From Plecoglossus altivelis (lineage: Eukaryota > Chordata > Actinopteri > Osmeriformes > Plecoglossidae): a stretch of DNA of 64,000 nucleotides. The stretch lies in the NCBI GenBank assembly GCA_036571765.1, contig BROE01000020.1, positions 9,513,461 to 9,577,460 of the forward strand, in the 5' to 3' direction. Every line of letters starts with the position of its first letter. Position 1 is the stretch's first letter. Below the pieces are notes generated by a model. That model did no database searches. It worked only from the letters and a program-made list of their open reading frames with translations, and was not told the origin of the DNA. The translations under genes and the position numbers were made by a program. This document shows, in pieces, positions 1 to 11,781 of this stretch.

Positions 1-145
1 GGCACATAATTTAATTTGAGGTCAATTTGATTGCCCTCGTGATCCACATAACCAAACAGTGAGCTTCTGTCTCCATTGTACCATGTTCTAATTTAAGAAA
101 ATCCTAAATTGTATTTCCATGTGAGGGAGAAAACAAGCATATTAC

Positions 146-1919
146 ATTTGTTTTATTAGCTGCTTCTCATCAAGGGCGTTGGAAAGATCTCTTTTGTTGC
201 CCAAAACTAGAACCTGTGGAAGGAGAGAAACCCAAAGACAGAAAAAGACAAAAGATTGATCATTGTGATGACTTTCAGAACTATGTATACTCACTCCCAG
301 TCAAATATGGAACAGGATGTATCTATACATTGACGATACACCCAACACCCTGCATCGTTCATCTATGAGATTACTGCTCTTTCTCTTCCATTGGGTAAAC
401 CATTTGACATGTTCTGCCATTCAGAATAAACTGGCATGCCCCACAGATGTGTTGTCTTACAGGGATTCCTTGAAGCTGAGGTTTATCTAGTAGATTATGG
501 AGTTCATTTTTAGAGGCTTCTATCTTTTCTGGGTCTGCAGCATCCACCATGTACCTGGAAATAAGATCCAAAACAAACATCTTACTTACAATTAGCACAA
601 CTGGAGGATGATGATATTCATGAAAGTACCAAAAAGGTGTCTTCAAAATGATTTTTTAAGGAAAGTTTAACATTCTGGTGTTTGCTTACACAATAGCATT
701 GACTCCTCGACAGTACCGTTCCCACATGCTTCTGAAACGAGGCTGTCCACCAATGTCCCAGATCTAGACAGAGATCACAGCAACATCAAGGTTACTGGGT
801 TTCCTCACTAGAAATGCATCCTGGAGTTGCTTCACTATTGGAAAGCACAGATGTCCAACAGATTATTTGTTGTAATGCCTACCTTTATTGTCACATTGCC
901 TTTGGCAACCTTCCGCATGTTGAAACCAACGGTGGGAATCATGTCTTCATTGAACTGGCCCGACTAAGAAATAAAAGCAGGATTATGAATGGCGATGCTT
1001 TCTACAAATGCCACATGTACAGAATACTATATTAATAGGTTTGTGTGCATCCATGTAAGATACAAGACCTACAAATACTTTATTCATGGTACAGTGCAGG
1101 TCACATTAAAAATACTGGGTTACTAGCTTAGTATGTCACAACTTTTAAGGCCCTCCAATAGGCAGCATTTAATGCTTTTAAGCTTTGTTTAAATATTTAA
1201 CTTGACCAAACCTACCTTGGCTAGCTAGCTAGCTCGAAAACTGTTGACTCACTACAGAAATCAATTCAGACCCACTCGACACAATGTAGATTTTAATTGC
1301 CCTTTTGTCATTTCCGGTATTAACAAAGTAATCAAATACTGGGTATCTTGATTTAAACTACTATTATGAGCAAACCTGCATTTATACTCCACTAACGTCA
1401 TTTCATGCTATGCTGAAGTTAACTATGAAAGCACATACAGATGATTTGTTTGTTAAAATCTTTATTGCCAAATGGCTATGAACTTTTTAACATCTTTCGA
1501 GGTATGAAAATTACATGTATGACGTCATGTAGCTGATTAACTGATTGTCACCAGTCACTCCCACCTGGGCGAGGAAGATGGAAGCACACAACATACTGGT
1601 TATCTAGTTTCTCTAAACACTTTGTTAATGTGCTAGTAACATTTCTTTAATGATTTTCAAATCTGTTTGTTGCCTGTGAGACTGCATGCATGCACTACAA
1701 TCCCGACAAGTTGAAGACTTGCCAATGTTAGCTGTCTAGCAAGCTAGGTTGACGTTTGCTAGCTACACTAGCTGACTTACTCACCGCTATCACGTTAACA
1801 AATGTGGTTTTTCCAGAATATTGTAGTCCTACTAATGTAAGTTCCATTTCCTCTTTCCAAAAAAGAGATCTGAACCAGTCCAAAAGCCGATTAACAAACG
1901 CTAACATCTTGGACGACAC
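146..1919 (-). CDS. arl8b: ADP-ribosylation factor-like GTPase 8B, five exons, 3' end outside window
   Basis: Small Arf-like GTPase that sits on lysosomes and couples them to kinesin and tethering factors. Coding exons in transcript order are 1785-1907, 883-963, 690-763, 461-554 and 146-213; all have AG/GT borders and the phases join (41, 27, 24+2/3, 1/3+31 and 22+2/3 codons). Visible motifs are the amphipathic N-terminus MLAFVNRLLDWF, the P-loop GLQYSGKTT, switch I with IPTVGFNM, switch II WDIGGQPRF and the guanine-specificity motif NKRD. The family is about 186 aa, so about 40 C-terminal codons lie left of the window. I call 8B rather than 8A from IWDIGG, GVNAIV, NALDEKQL and the neighbouring bhlhe40. 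A second in-frame ATG at 1919 would add four residues (MSSK); family proteins begin at the ATG at 1907 because the N-terminal Met-Leu is acetylated for membrane binding. Confidence 0.95.
964..1784 (-). other. arl8b intron 1
   Basis: Intron between the P-loop exon and the switch I exon, AT-rich and without coding signal. A perfect CRE-like palindrome TGACGTCA is present at 1520-1527. I see nothing else in it. Confidence 0.8.
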
Positions 1920-2412
1920 TGAAGTAAAGCTCAGTTTCTGGTTGTATCACAGTTGTGGACTGTAGCTTTATTGGTGCACTCCTGAACTCAGTTTAGCTCC
2001 CCTCTTTTGCCTTGAAGTCCACCCGTGTGCGCAGGAAGTACTTACGGCTTGCCATTCCAGTCACATGACCGTGGAGCCCAAAACACGCATCTAATACTAC
2101 AAACGGGTCATATTGTTTCTCTTACAAATTGAAGGCTGATATGAATTGTTATATCACATAAATCGTTAATTATCATTAATCAATGCATCAATAGACCCAA
2201 ATAATATACACATAATAAGCCAGTTAGTGGTTGAAGAAGTCTGTCGCCCAAGCAACCAGACGATTTTAATGAACATTTAGGAATGGATCATGTCTCTGTA
2301 GGTCTCCCTTTACATCACATGCCAATATGTTTTATCAGAGCCACAAACACATCATGTGACAGTGTGATCTACAGTACTAACAAGGTGAGAACCAACCGGA
2401 CGGTCAAGCCAG
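1920..2412. other. arl8b 5' UTR/promoter and naaa 3' flank
   Basis: Spacer between two genes of the same strand. The part next to 1919 should contain the arl8b 5' UTR and promoter; no TATA box was recognised. A minus-strand ATTAAA at 2265-2270 could be the polyadenylation signal of naaa. No coding potential was seen. Confidence 0.5.
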
Positions 2413-5267
2413 TTAATCAGTCATGTGGCAACCCTAAAAATGATCATACAAAATACAGTGTGAGACAGATTCAATGAACAGTTAAATTCTTTGTGATTCA
2501 TTCAGCAAGTACCCATAATTCACCAAGAGAGAACCACAGTGATACACAAATTTGAAGAAGTTTCATTACCTGCGGTCTAATAACTGATGTGTAGTTATCA
2601 GGGAAAGCTGCGCTCATTGTTGTTGTATATACTGTAATTCTGTGTAACATGCACAAAATGTCACACACACAACTTTCTAGTGACATGTATATAACACCTG
2701 TAGATGTATAAAATGGTTGAATGCCACTCTATTATGCATTTTTCTACAAACTCATTTGAAAAGGCACATGCCTCATGACATAATCGCTGTGTGTTGTCTT
2801 AGGGAAGTGAAAGCAGTCTTTTTCTGCAAGTTCCCTAACTCAGCAAGATAGACATGCAATTCTCTATTCGAGAAAGGGAAGCAAATACCACAAAACAGTT
2901 ACGGTATATTTACAAAAACGTCCTTCTTACCCATTACATACTGGATACACAGACAAAACCTGTAAAATAAATCATATAAGATTAGTTTAAAACAATGGAA
3001 ATATATGTATTTCTTTTATACTGATCCTTTAATATCATCTGCTGTCATACCTGAAAGAGTGTGTCCATGTTTATATTTTCTTGACCTGTGGCATTTAATG
3101 CTTTATTGGCAATATCTCTAGGAAAAAGAGAGTTATTTTTTCATTTGAATCCATTTTAGCCAAATACAGTGCATGTGGATCCCTTGCAGCATATTTTCAG
3201 CTGCTTCAAGTACCATGTTTAAGTATTTATTTAAGCTGAAGTGACCTGAGTTATGTGAGTTTGATTAACTGACCTTCGATGATCTCTTGAAGGAGGTGGA
3301 AGCCAGTGGTCAAAGTTGGTTTCCACTCTGTACCATCTACAATAGGACGTTACATACTTAAGTATTCATTAATATTAGCCAACAAATATTGTCATCTCAG
3401 TATAAATAACATGAGCAAACACACCCTTCGACAGAGAGACAAAATAAATGACATTCAAGGCATACCGTCCATTTAAAGGATCCAACGGCCAAATGTCAGC
3501 TGGGCCTTGCCTGTCCCTAGTGATGACCACTCCTTCGCCACCCCGAACACCAGCGACGATGTAGTAAACACCCGTGATAATGGGGATTTTGGACATTCGC
3601 ATGACTGCATCCTGAAAGTCTGCTGCTTCCTCCAATGTCTAAGGCAGAGCATATGGTTAGTTCATGGATTTATGTGTGTTGACATTGTGGATGGTAAAAC
3701 AGTTCAATCCTGTTTTACCCACCTCTCTTACCAACCAGCTGACCGGAGATCTTTTCAACAGGAAGGCAGAAATGATGTTCTTCCACCACTCCCACCAATG
3801 CTCTTTACCTGATGTTCAAACATACAATAATGCAATAACATAGACAATAACATTGACACACTAAGTAGTTCACAGGAAGTGTTCATATAGTCTTCTTACC
3901 ACGCTGGTCTCCAGACACCGTGAACTTGTTAGGACTCTGTCCAGTCCACAGACCAACATAACCCGCAAAAGAGGTTCCTCGGTAAGCCACCTAAAGCCAA
4001 AGATTCATTCAAAAATCACTTGTAATGTACCATTAATTAACCCCTATATTATTATTAATTATAATAATACTACATAATATATCAATCACTAATCTTATTT
4101 AATTATACTGTGCTGAATTGATCTACTCTATTCCTGCTTCTCTTTATATAATGCCACCTGTAAATCATTAAATACCGGTATGTACATTTTTCTCATTCAA
4201 ATCTTGACCTATGCATGTTTTTAAAAGTTTTGCTTAAGTGTACCCACAGATGTGAGAGTTGTGCTGTGTAACATACCTCTCCATTCTTTAGAAAGATAAC
4301 GTTAATGGTTAGATTCCTGAGAACATCGTGTGGATAATCAAGATTCCTACCATGGTACACATGGCCACTTGTGTCCTGGGCCACAATACTAGTGCAGAAT
4401 CTACAATACACATGAGAAATTAACATGCCAAAACATGAAATTGACAATTATCATTGCGTTGTCCACATGATTATGATTTAAAGTACACAATAAGGGCTAT
4501 GCATATTATAAATACAATAATATAACATATGATTGTATTCAAGACCATATATTTACCACAAAAAAAGGGGGGGGGGGTGAATTGTGTACATACGCAGATA
4601 TTTCATAAGCAAAGTTGAGAATTATGATATCTGAAAGAGTTGCTCCGAAATGTGATGCCATTCCACGGATCTCTCCGGCGTATGGTGAAGGAATGTACTT
4701 GTCCAATGCCAACACGACTGGAGCCACTGCGTGATGCACCCATTTGGGAACAGTGGAACTGTAAAATAATAAATACAAAGTCCAATCATTTCTAGGCCAA
4801 CACTTTGTGTTTGTGCTGTACACACACGTAATCAGAAATGCAGAGCGCAATATTAGGTGTGCACATTTTTAAATATTCATAATCAGTCGTATATATCTTA
4901 AGGAGATTTTTTAAACGTTGTTCACATACTGTAATCATTCTTATTATGCTATGAAACAAAATTTTACATCAATTACATCGCTTCAATAAATGCTCATGAA
5001 GACGTTTGAGCGAAAACTCAATTAATACATTCAGTAGTATAATAACCTGGCCTAAGTAACATTGAGCGAGAGCGAAACTGACACTTACTCAATGACTTCA
5101 GCAGCTGCTTTATTCAGGTAGATCACGTCGAACACTTTCATTAGTGGCGCCCATCGCACTTCTGGAGGGTCATCTAAGCTAACGTTGACCACAGGTGGAT
5201 AAAAGCACGAGGTACATAACACTAGACTGAGGAAAATCAGAGCACTAAACATCATTCCTACCGCCAC
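2413..5267 (-). CDS. naaa: N-acylethanolamine acid amidase, 11 exons
   Basis: Lysosomal N-terminal-nucleophile hydrolase that cleaves fatty-acid ethanolamides such as palmitoylethanolamide. Exons in transcript order are 5089-5267, 4594-4758, 4277-4400, 3900-3990, 3723-3808, 3466-3638, 3274-3336, 3051-3117, 2931-2959 and 2570-2639, plus a tentative last exon at 2413-2433. Together they give about 355 aa; the human enzyme is 359. A signal peptide is visible (MFSALIFLSLVLC), then VPKWVH and GEIRGM of the alpha chain. The autocleavage site leaves the catalytic Cys at the start of CTSIVAQD. HGRNLDYP carries the conserved Arg and Asp, and NATGQ the conserved Asn. GYVGLWTGQSPNKFTVSGD and GPADIWPLDPLNG are strongly family-like. 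NAAA is favoured over acid ceramidase (ASAH1) by the C-terminal YTTTMSAAFPDNY and the overall residue match. The 3' end is uncertain. Confidence 0.93.
2498..2639 (-). CDS. naaa: Alternative 3' terminal form of naaa exon 10
   Basis: Exon 10 encodes ITVYTTTMSAAFPDNY and reaches a CAG|GTAATG donor at 2564-2569. If that donor is not used, the frame continues for 23 more codons to a stop at 2498-2500 and ends in ELWVLAE. If it is used, a TTTTTAG acceptor at 2434-2440 leads to six codons (GCHMTD) and a TAA. The human protein has only a few residues after this point, which favours the spliced form. Only transcript data would settle it. Confidence 0.5.
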
Positions 5268-5289
5268 AACAAGAGTCAGGTACAGGATG

Positions 5290-6057
5290 GACTTAAACAG
5301 AAATCATCTAACTTCCCCTGACGCGACAACTTCCGTTGTTTTTGTGAAGGTAAAAAAAAGAAAACAGATCAGCTGATCGGTTACGACCCACTTTTTATTA
5401 ATTTGCGTGTCAAACAAACTGGTGTGCCACTTTATTAATTGATCGGTCATAATATGTTGTTTTAATTACGTTCTTGCGGTATAGACTGCCTCTTTTTACA
5501 GACTATATTGCTTTTTCCGATGTAAAGGAGGCGAAAGTTGCAAAACGGTATTGGAAAAAGTTGCATTGCGCAAGACATAAGGCGTACTCGTTGAACTGAA
5601 ATTGCCCCTTCGATATATCTGACAGATATACATATCTACCAATATATTAAATTAACATGAATATATGCAGCTTAATTGTGTTCCAGCATTGACAACTATG
5701 ACAGTCTTTTAAAAATCCAACAATTGAAACACCACATACCAGAGAGCCCTCAAAACCATATAGAAAATAACAAGTCAATGGGTTCATTAATGGTAATACC
5801 ATAGCACACACAGAATGACTATCTGTTTTAACAGAGTGATTTAGTGATTTTAAGTTGGAAAGCCCCTCCTGAATGGCATGACTGATGCCTACATTCAAGA
5901 TGGTGAGTCAATCTGAGTTGACCAGGCTATTTAACAACACAGCTTTCTGGGTAATTCTGGTTAAGTTCAGAGGGCTTCCAGTTGGGTCCTTATTTTCACC
6001 TTTGAAGCTGTGAAGAGGCTTCTTGCCTTTAGTCTTGTCCTGCTTTTTATCCTCATG
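5290..6057. other. naaa upstream region
   Basis: Region upstream of the naaa start. The first 100 bases should hold its promoter; an ETS-like ACTTCCG lies near 5329. No TATA box, gene or RNA was recognised in the rest. Confidence 0.4.
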
Positions 6058-6410
6058 ACAGCCATGGTCCGCTGTTCTGCAATGCTCCACCTCCTTAGGG
6101 CAGCCATGGTCCCCTGGTCTGCAATGTTCCACCTCCTTAGGGCAGCCATGGTCCAATGCTCCACCTCCTTAGGGCAGCCATGGTCCCCTGGTCTGCAATG
6201 TTCCACCTCCTTAGGGCAGCCATGGTCCCCTGGTCTGCAATGTTCCACCTCCTCCGTTCCAGGGCATGCCATGGTCCCCTGGTCTGCAATGTTCCACCTC
6301 CTTAGGGCAGCCATGGTCCGCTGTTCTGCAATGCTCCACCTCCTTAGGGCAGCCATGGTCCCCTGGTCTGCAATGTTCCACCTCCTTAGGTCAGCCATAG
6401 TCTTCTGCTC
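6058..6410. repeat. 42-bp minisatellite, about 8 units
   Basis: Units begin with GCCATGGTC near 6061, 6103, 6145, 6177, 6219, 6268, 6310, 6352 and 6393. Most are 42 bp; one at 6145 is shortened by 10 bp and one carries extra bases (CCGTTCCAGG). Because 42 is a multiple of three, long open frames run through on both strands; they translate as a repeating 14-residue peptide and are not taken as genes. Confidence 0.93.
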
Positions 6411-7342
6411 TGTTACCTTGGTAGAGTGGATAGGTGATGATTTTAAATCATCACCCACCAACCAATTGGCCTGGGGCTTAACCGAAGAAGAGTAAAAAAA
6501 ATGAAGACAATGTATTTTACCAAACAAGAAATCATTTTGCCACAAGATGGCGCTCACATGTCATAACCTTTGACAATTACTCTTCAATTCAAAATGTTAA
6601 TGGTTTATACATCAGAACAGATTGAAAGGTACAAATTTAAAACAAAAAATAAGTACTTTAAAAAGAATTTGGCTGTCTACATAATAAAATTCTACTCATC
6701 ATCCTTCCGCTGTGGTGCACTATGTGAAACGGAAATGCTTTCTGTTGCTTTAAGTGGTTAAATAGTGAACATCCTGCATTCAACACTGTGAAATTACTGT
6801 ATGTTATGAGCATATATTGAAACCTGAAGAGGCCTATTTAAGGTATATCTATGAACAATCTACTAAACTGAAAATGCTCAAATAAATCTGTGCGAAAGTA
6901 ATCTCTAAAAGCTACATAATTTAGACAAATGCACACCAAGGGGGATTAGAACAAAAACACAATCTGCGTAATAAGATGACGTGTGGTATAATTAGGAAAT
7001 ATGCATATCAAAATATGATGTGGATGTGTGTTGACCTGTAAAACGACTGTATTACACTGCAACATTTTTCACGTTTTTTTTGCGGGCCTCAAATTCAAAG
7101 CATGTGTCAAATCTATGTGAAAAAAAGGATTTATTATCTTGAAATCTAAGACAACCCCTTGATTTAGGTGACACTGCTACTTTATAGGTTATGTAAGTAT
7201 TATGTAATGATGTGTTGTCATGAAGACCGGTCAGGTTGCCTGGCATTAGCACATAATTTGCTAAAGCTGTATAACATTAAAAAACAAGCACATAATTTCC
7301 CCCGGAAAAAAACAACTTTTGCAACTGTGAATGTATCAATAC
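6411..7342. other. Intergenic spacer between naaa and bhlhe40
   Basis: AT-rich spacer after the minisatellite. I see no exon, RNA gene or recognisable transposon. Confidence 0.5.
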
Positions 7343-8490
7343 TTTATTGTCAAAATATGTACAACAAGCAACCTTCAGTTAGGTCCCACAATAAAATCCC
7401 AAGTACCTCGTCCTATATAAAACTACTTTATTTCAAACATTACATTCTCTTTCCTTGCTTTGCCATCAATAATTATTACAAATACATACATTTAAACATC
7501 TGTCATCGTTGTGTCCGCTTTAAACTTGTAAAGGCAACAGGATGAACTACGATCAGGCTTAATATGAACAGAAATGATTAAAAAGCATGATGCACATCAG
7601 GTCTAGCACAATCCTATGTACACGTTCTCTTGGCATCCAGCAAAGGACCATCTAAAACTCCCTCTTGCAAATACACTCAGTGGGTCATGTATCAAAAATA
7701 AAGATGTACAAGTCGTAAACAAAATAATTACAAGTCACAGGAACTCAAAAGTACTTTCTCAACACGGAAACGAGTCACAAACTCAAATCTATTGAGGTGA
7801 CACCACCCTGACTGCTAAAACAAGATTCGGTGGAGTCTATTAAGCTGCCAGGTTGGTAGGTAAAGGAGTAATGGATTTTATGTCAACTCTGGTCAATGTA
7901 AACCAGACACTTATTTGGTTGCATTCTAGTCTAAAGGACAGTTTCTTGCAGATTTAGGAGCTACAAATGCAGAAAATATAGGTCTTTTTAGTCACAGGTC
8001 TACAGCAACAGCAACTTAAGCAGCATCTAAAGGGTTTCATTTAGTCTTTACATTCATTACAGACAGGTGTGCGCGCAAAGGGCAGGTCCTAATGGTGGCT
8101 TTCTGTGCCTCACATTCTGTGTTGATATCTGACATTCAGAACACAGAAGCCCTCCCCAGTTCAATTTCACCCTCAATCACTGTTATCCAGTATGCGTGTA
8201 GAAACGTTTTTTGTTTTTTTACAAGTATTGACCATCTTGACTGAACAGTGTCTGTGACCTTCCATACGGACAGGACGAAAGGGTTGACATGTTCTCCTTT
8301 CAGTGTACTCTCAGTGTATGTGAGCTGACAGTGGAGGAGGGTGAACGCTGGGTTTTTGTGTGAGTAGAAGTATCTTCTCACAGGGATAACGCGGCTGTGG
8401 GAACTAAAGAGCTGCCAAGGAAGAAAATATTCTGCTGCTCTGCTCTCAAAACCAAACATTTCGAGGTCTGGGAGTGAACACTAATGTTCC
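7343..8490 (-). other. bhlhe40: bhlhe40 3' untranslated region
   Basis: About 1.1 kb without a sensible coding frame follows the bhlhe40 stop. Minus-strand AATAAA signals are at 7427-7432 and 7343-7348, so the transcript probably ends near 7320-7410. The length suits a labile, highly regulated mRNA, but I identified no specific regulatory element. Confidence 0.6.
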
Positions 8491-10541
8491 TCACTCTTTG
8501 GTTTCCAGGTTCAAAGGCGGGACTTGCTTTAATGCTTGGAGAAGGGCTGGTGAGTCCATAGGGGTCTGGTGAGGAACTGGTGAGCTTTCCCTGGAAGATA
8601 CAAACAAGGAATGGGGTAGCTTTTCTGGAGACATGCTGGCAGTGGATCTACTCATACCTGGGTACATGATAGACATACCCCCAGGGTACCAGCACTTCTC
8701 CAGAATGGGCAGGTAAGCTGCAGCAGCTGCAGCTGTAGGGGGGAGCAGGTAGAAGGGCATACAGACTTGGGGCTGGTGGGGGGAGAAGTTCATGTATTTG
8801 TCATGGTTACCAGCCCCATGCCCAGAGAAGGACTCATCCTCTGAGGAGTCTGATCTTAACCTTTTGGCCTGGGGTTCATCACCTTCTTGCTTGATGGCAC
8901 CTGCCATCCTGTCTGCAAGACCGTACTTGAGCTCCGCCTCTTTGTTATGGTAACTGGGGTGCTGGGCTTTGGGGTCACGCTTCTCATGCTCCCCTCCATA
9001 GCCACTGTCAGTGTCTGTGTCACTGCCACTCTGCTCTCCAATGCCCTGAGGGTAAGTCCTTTGAATGACTGGCACACAGTTCCTGGCATGACCCTCAGAG
9101 GCCTTAGGAGCTGGCACAGCAGGTTTCTCCATCTTCTCTGAAGGGTTGTGGGCAGGCTCCTGGACACGTGGGCTGGCTGGACACTGCAGCACTTCTGATG
9201 CTACCTTGTGGATGTGGCTGATCATATGGGAGGGAGTCAGGTCTCTATTGCTCTCCTGTGTGGCAAGATACTGAAGGACCTCCTTGGCACATACATGAAA
9301 GCCTGTGCGGAACATCTCTTCACTGCTCTCTGAGCTAACACTGCTCTGGTCGTCTGTAATGAAACAAAGGAGATTGTGTTCAGTTAAACAGTGGCTATTA
9401 TTGGATATATTTACACTATAATAATAATTGGAATATTTGGCTATTATGGCTTGGTCTACTACTTATAAACATGCAATATAAATAGACTACGAAATGGGGG
9501 GAGTAGTTCTCTGTGTATAAAAACGTGAAAAATGTAGTATGAAACTCACTGATTTGCATGCCATTCTGCAGTGCCATGATTTTCTGTTGCTGCTGTTCCA
9601 GGAGACTGCCCAGAGTCTTCACATGTTTGAGAGTGAGTTCCAACACCACGGCTTTCTCCAAATGCCCCAGAGTCTAAAACAGGAAGACCTCTGATAAGCA
9701 TGTTGATCTTTATTATGTAACATGTGCAGCAGCTGAACAGGGGACAAGCCTCCATGGCATGGCAAGAAAAGCAGACCCACAACATACACCAACAATTACA
9801 TAAAATGCTTACTGTATAACTATTTAAATACAAACTAATCTAAAATGCCCAAAAAGTTCGTTTTTTTTAAAAGTAAGAAATAATCAATCTAACAAACTTG
9901 ACAGTGATTGGGCTGATTGGCTGTTCAACAAACTAACAAGTGGCGCATAGACCCTTTCAACATTACTGTACCATATTTTATGTTACACACTCACCGTTAG
10001 TTTGAGATGTTCAGGCAATAAGTCCTTCAACTGGGCAATGCATTCGTTGATTCTGTCGCGTCTTTTCTTTTCGATAAGTCGGTGAGGTAACTTGTAAGTC
10101 TCCTGAGGGACAAATAAACATATTAGTATGCAATAAACGACAACACAAAAATAATATTTTCCCCCAAAAAACGTTGTTTTTTTTAAACTTTTAATTATGG
10201 ATCCAGGGGACCATTAAAAAACGATGAATAATTTGTTTTTTAACACCGTACCTTACTGTCATCTCGGCGCTTCATGCCCCTTCTGGATTTGAACATGTAC
10301 ATAGAGAAATCCACTCTGTAGATCAAGTAAAACATTTAGATGAGATCAAATGAAACATCTCGCCATCTAGAAGAGATACGTTTTCCTATAAAGCTATACG
10401 TGTAAAGCGTACGTATATACGTATAAAGCTACATTTAGGAAAAGAAACGCTAATGTCAACTTACCCTTGGTTGTCAGTTATGTCAAAAGACGGGTGTTTT
10501 GCCATACAAGGAGGAGGTTGCGCACTTGTAATCCTCTCCAT
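8491..10541 (-). CDS. bhlhe40: bHLH-Orange transcriptional repressor DEC1
   Basis: Basic helix-loop-helix repressor that binds CACGTG E-boxes and acts in the circadian clock, hypoxia and immune responses. Exons are 10465-10541, 10252-10315, 9995-10102, 9550-9673 and 8491-9353; phases join to 411 aa (human 412). The start MERITSAQPPP matches the family start. The basic region and helix 1 are in exon 3 (KLPHRLIEKKRRDRINECI) and helix 2 spans exons 3-4 (LEKAVVLELTLKHVK). The Orange domain starts exon 5 (FRTGFHVCAKEVLQYL). C-terminal marks are VPVIQRT, GSDTDTDSGYGGE, the sumoylation-type motif IKQE and the terminal PPLNLETKE. The paralogue bhlhe41 is less likely: only six alanines occur in the Ala run, and the neighbours itpr1 and arl8b fit bhlhe40. 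Confidence 0.97.
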
Positions 10542-11100
10542 TCAGCCTCTTTTTAAATTCAGAAAGAAATTCCGTGAATTGCAATCTTGAAATACAAATC
10601 TTCTATTTGTATACAGTTGTGTGATAATATTCAGCTGCAGTTGTCCTCTGAATGTAGATTTCTTTCATAAATGTTGCTTTCTTTTTTCTTTGTAGATATA
10701 TTAGTCTCTCAGTCCAGTCGAATATAGTGTTGTCAGCAAGCGATCCAAGAACTGCAATGGGTTGGTAGCTCCACTGCCGAGTAAATGTGAGTGAGAGGGG
10801 TGGAATTGACTACGTGTTAAATAAACCCTGTGACTACAGACACGTCTCAGTTGGAGACTGACCTACCTCCGTCACTTGAGCCTCACGTGTTGAACGGTGC
10901 TTCCAACCCGAGTACAACCCATTTTCTGTGTGGCTGAGGAGGATCTGCACGAGAATGGCCCTCCCTCTCTAAAGGACTGTGTCCCGTGTACCACCATGCT
11001 CCAGCTACAAGCACATAAAAGAACTCCAGCCGGAACGTGCACGTCCACCATGTTTACGAGTCAGAAAATAGAGCAGAATTTCTGTTCACATGTTGCATGA
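10542..11100 (-). promoter_or_regulatory. bhlhe40: bhlhe40 5' UTR and proximal promoter
   Basis: Region directly upstream of the bhlhe40 start codon. It contains a canonical E-box CACGTG at 10884-10889 and a TATA-like TTTATTTAA on the minus strand near 10817-10825. DEC1 genes are known to be driven by CLOCK/BMAL1 through CACGTG sites and to repress themselves, so the E-box is a plausible clock element. The transcription start was not determined. Confidence 0.5.
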
Positions 11101-11651
11101 GTTTCTTGACACAAAAATACGATCTCTTCGAGGCGCATACTTCCATACACTATCACTGATATAATATTATAGTAAACAACTTATTAGGCCTACAGGATAG
11201 CACAATAATAACATTAAAAACACATACGTTAAATATAATAATTGTAATAATAATGCAATTATTATATATACATTATTATATATACATTTTCTGGAATGTA
11301 ATCATTTGCAATCTATTCTATCTATCTAATCTATGAATTACAGTGATAAGGCTAAGGTGTAGAGTGAATCTGTGATAGTAAATTACCTAAATAATAATAA
11401 TGTAAGTTTTAAAGAATTTCAATTTTAAGATAGTAAAACGCATAGAACATGAAATTATCCTCCCGTGCACGTAACTTGTCCAATTGCACGTATGAAGCTC
11501 TGCACATGCCCATATCTACGGGCTAAATGGGGATATATTGTTTTAGAAATGAATAGCGCTCTCTTTCCATGTTGTGTGGAGCGTTCATTCACATGTGTTA
11601 ACGGTTCAAAATGGACAACGTTATTTCATACCGAGCTCGCATTTGCTGTAA

Positions 11652-11657
11652 CACGTG
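11652..11657. promoter_or_regulatory. Distal CACGTG E-box upstream of bhlhe40
   Basis: A second perfect CACGTG palindrome lies about 1.1 kb upstream of the bhlhe40 start codon, in a less AT-rich patch (about 11570-11790). It may be a clock or self-repression site; no functional evidence is visible. Confidence 0.35.
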
Positions 11658-11773
11658 CACCTGCAACGGATGAGTCTGTGGATGTAGCAGGTCGGTTTGT
11701 TGTTGTCGGTTGCACTTAGCTGTCACGTTGATCCCCTCATGGTAGCGAGGACCAAGGAGCACATCCCTGCCAC

Positions 11774-11781
11774 TGACGTCA
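11774..11781. promoter_or_regulatory. CRE palindrome TGACGTCA upstream of bhlhe40
   Basis: Perfect full-length cAMP response element about 1.2 kb upstream of the bhlhe40 start codon and 120 bp from the distal E-box. Full CREs are rare by chance and could mediate cAMP/CREB induction; this is inference. Confidence 0.35.

Noticed and set aside
5967..6557. 196-residue frame on the minus strand and 161-residue frame on the plus strand
   Set aside because: Both run through the 42-bp minisatellite and translate to a repeated 14-residue peptide; no domain, and the unit length explains the openness.
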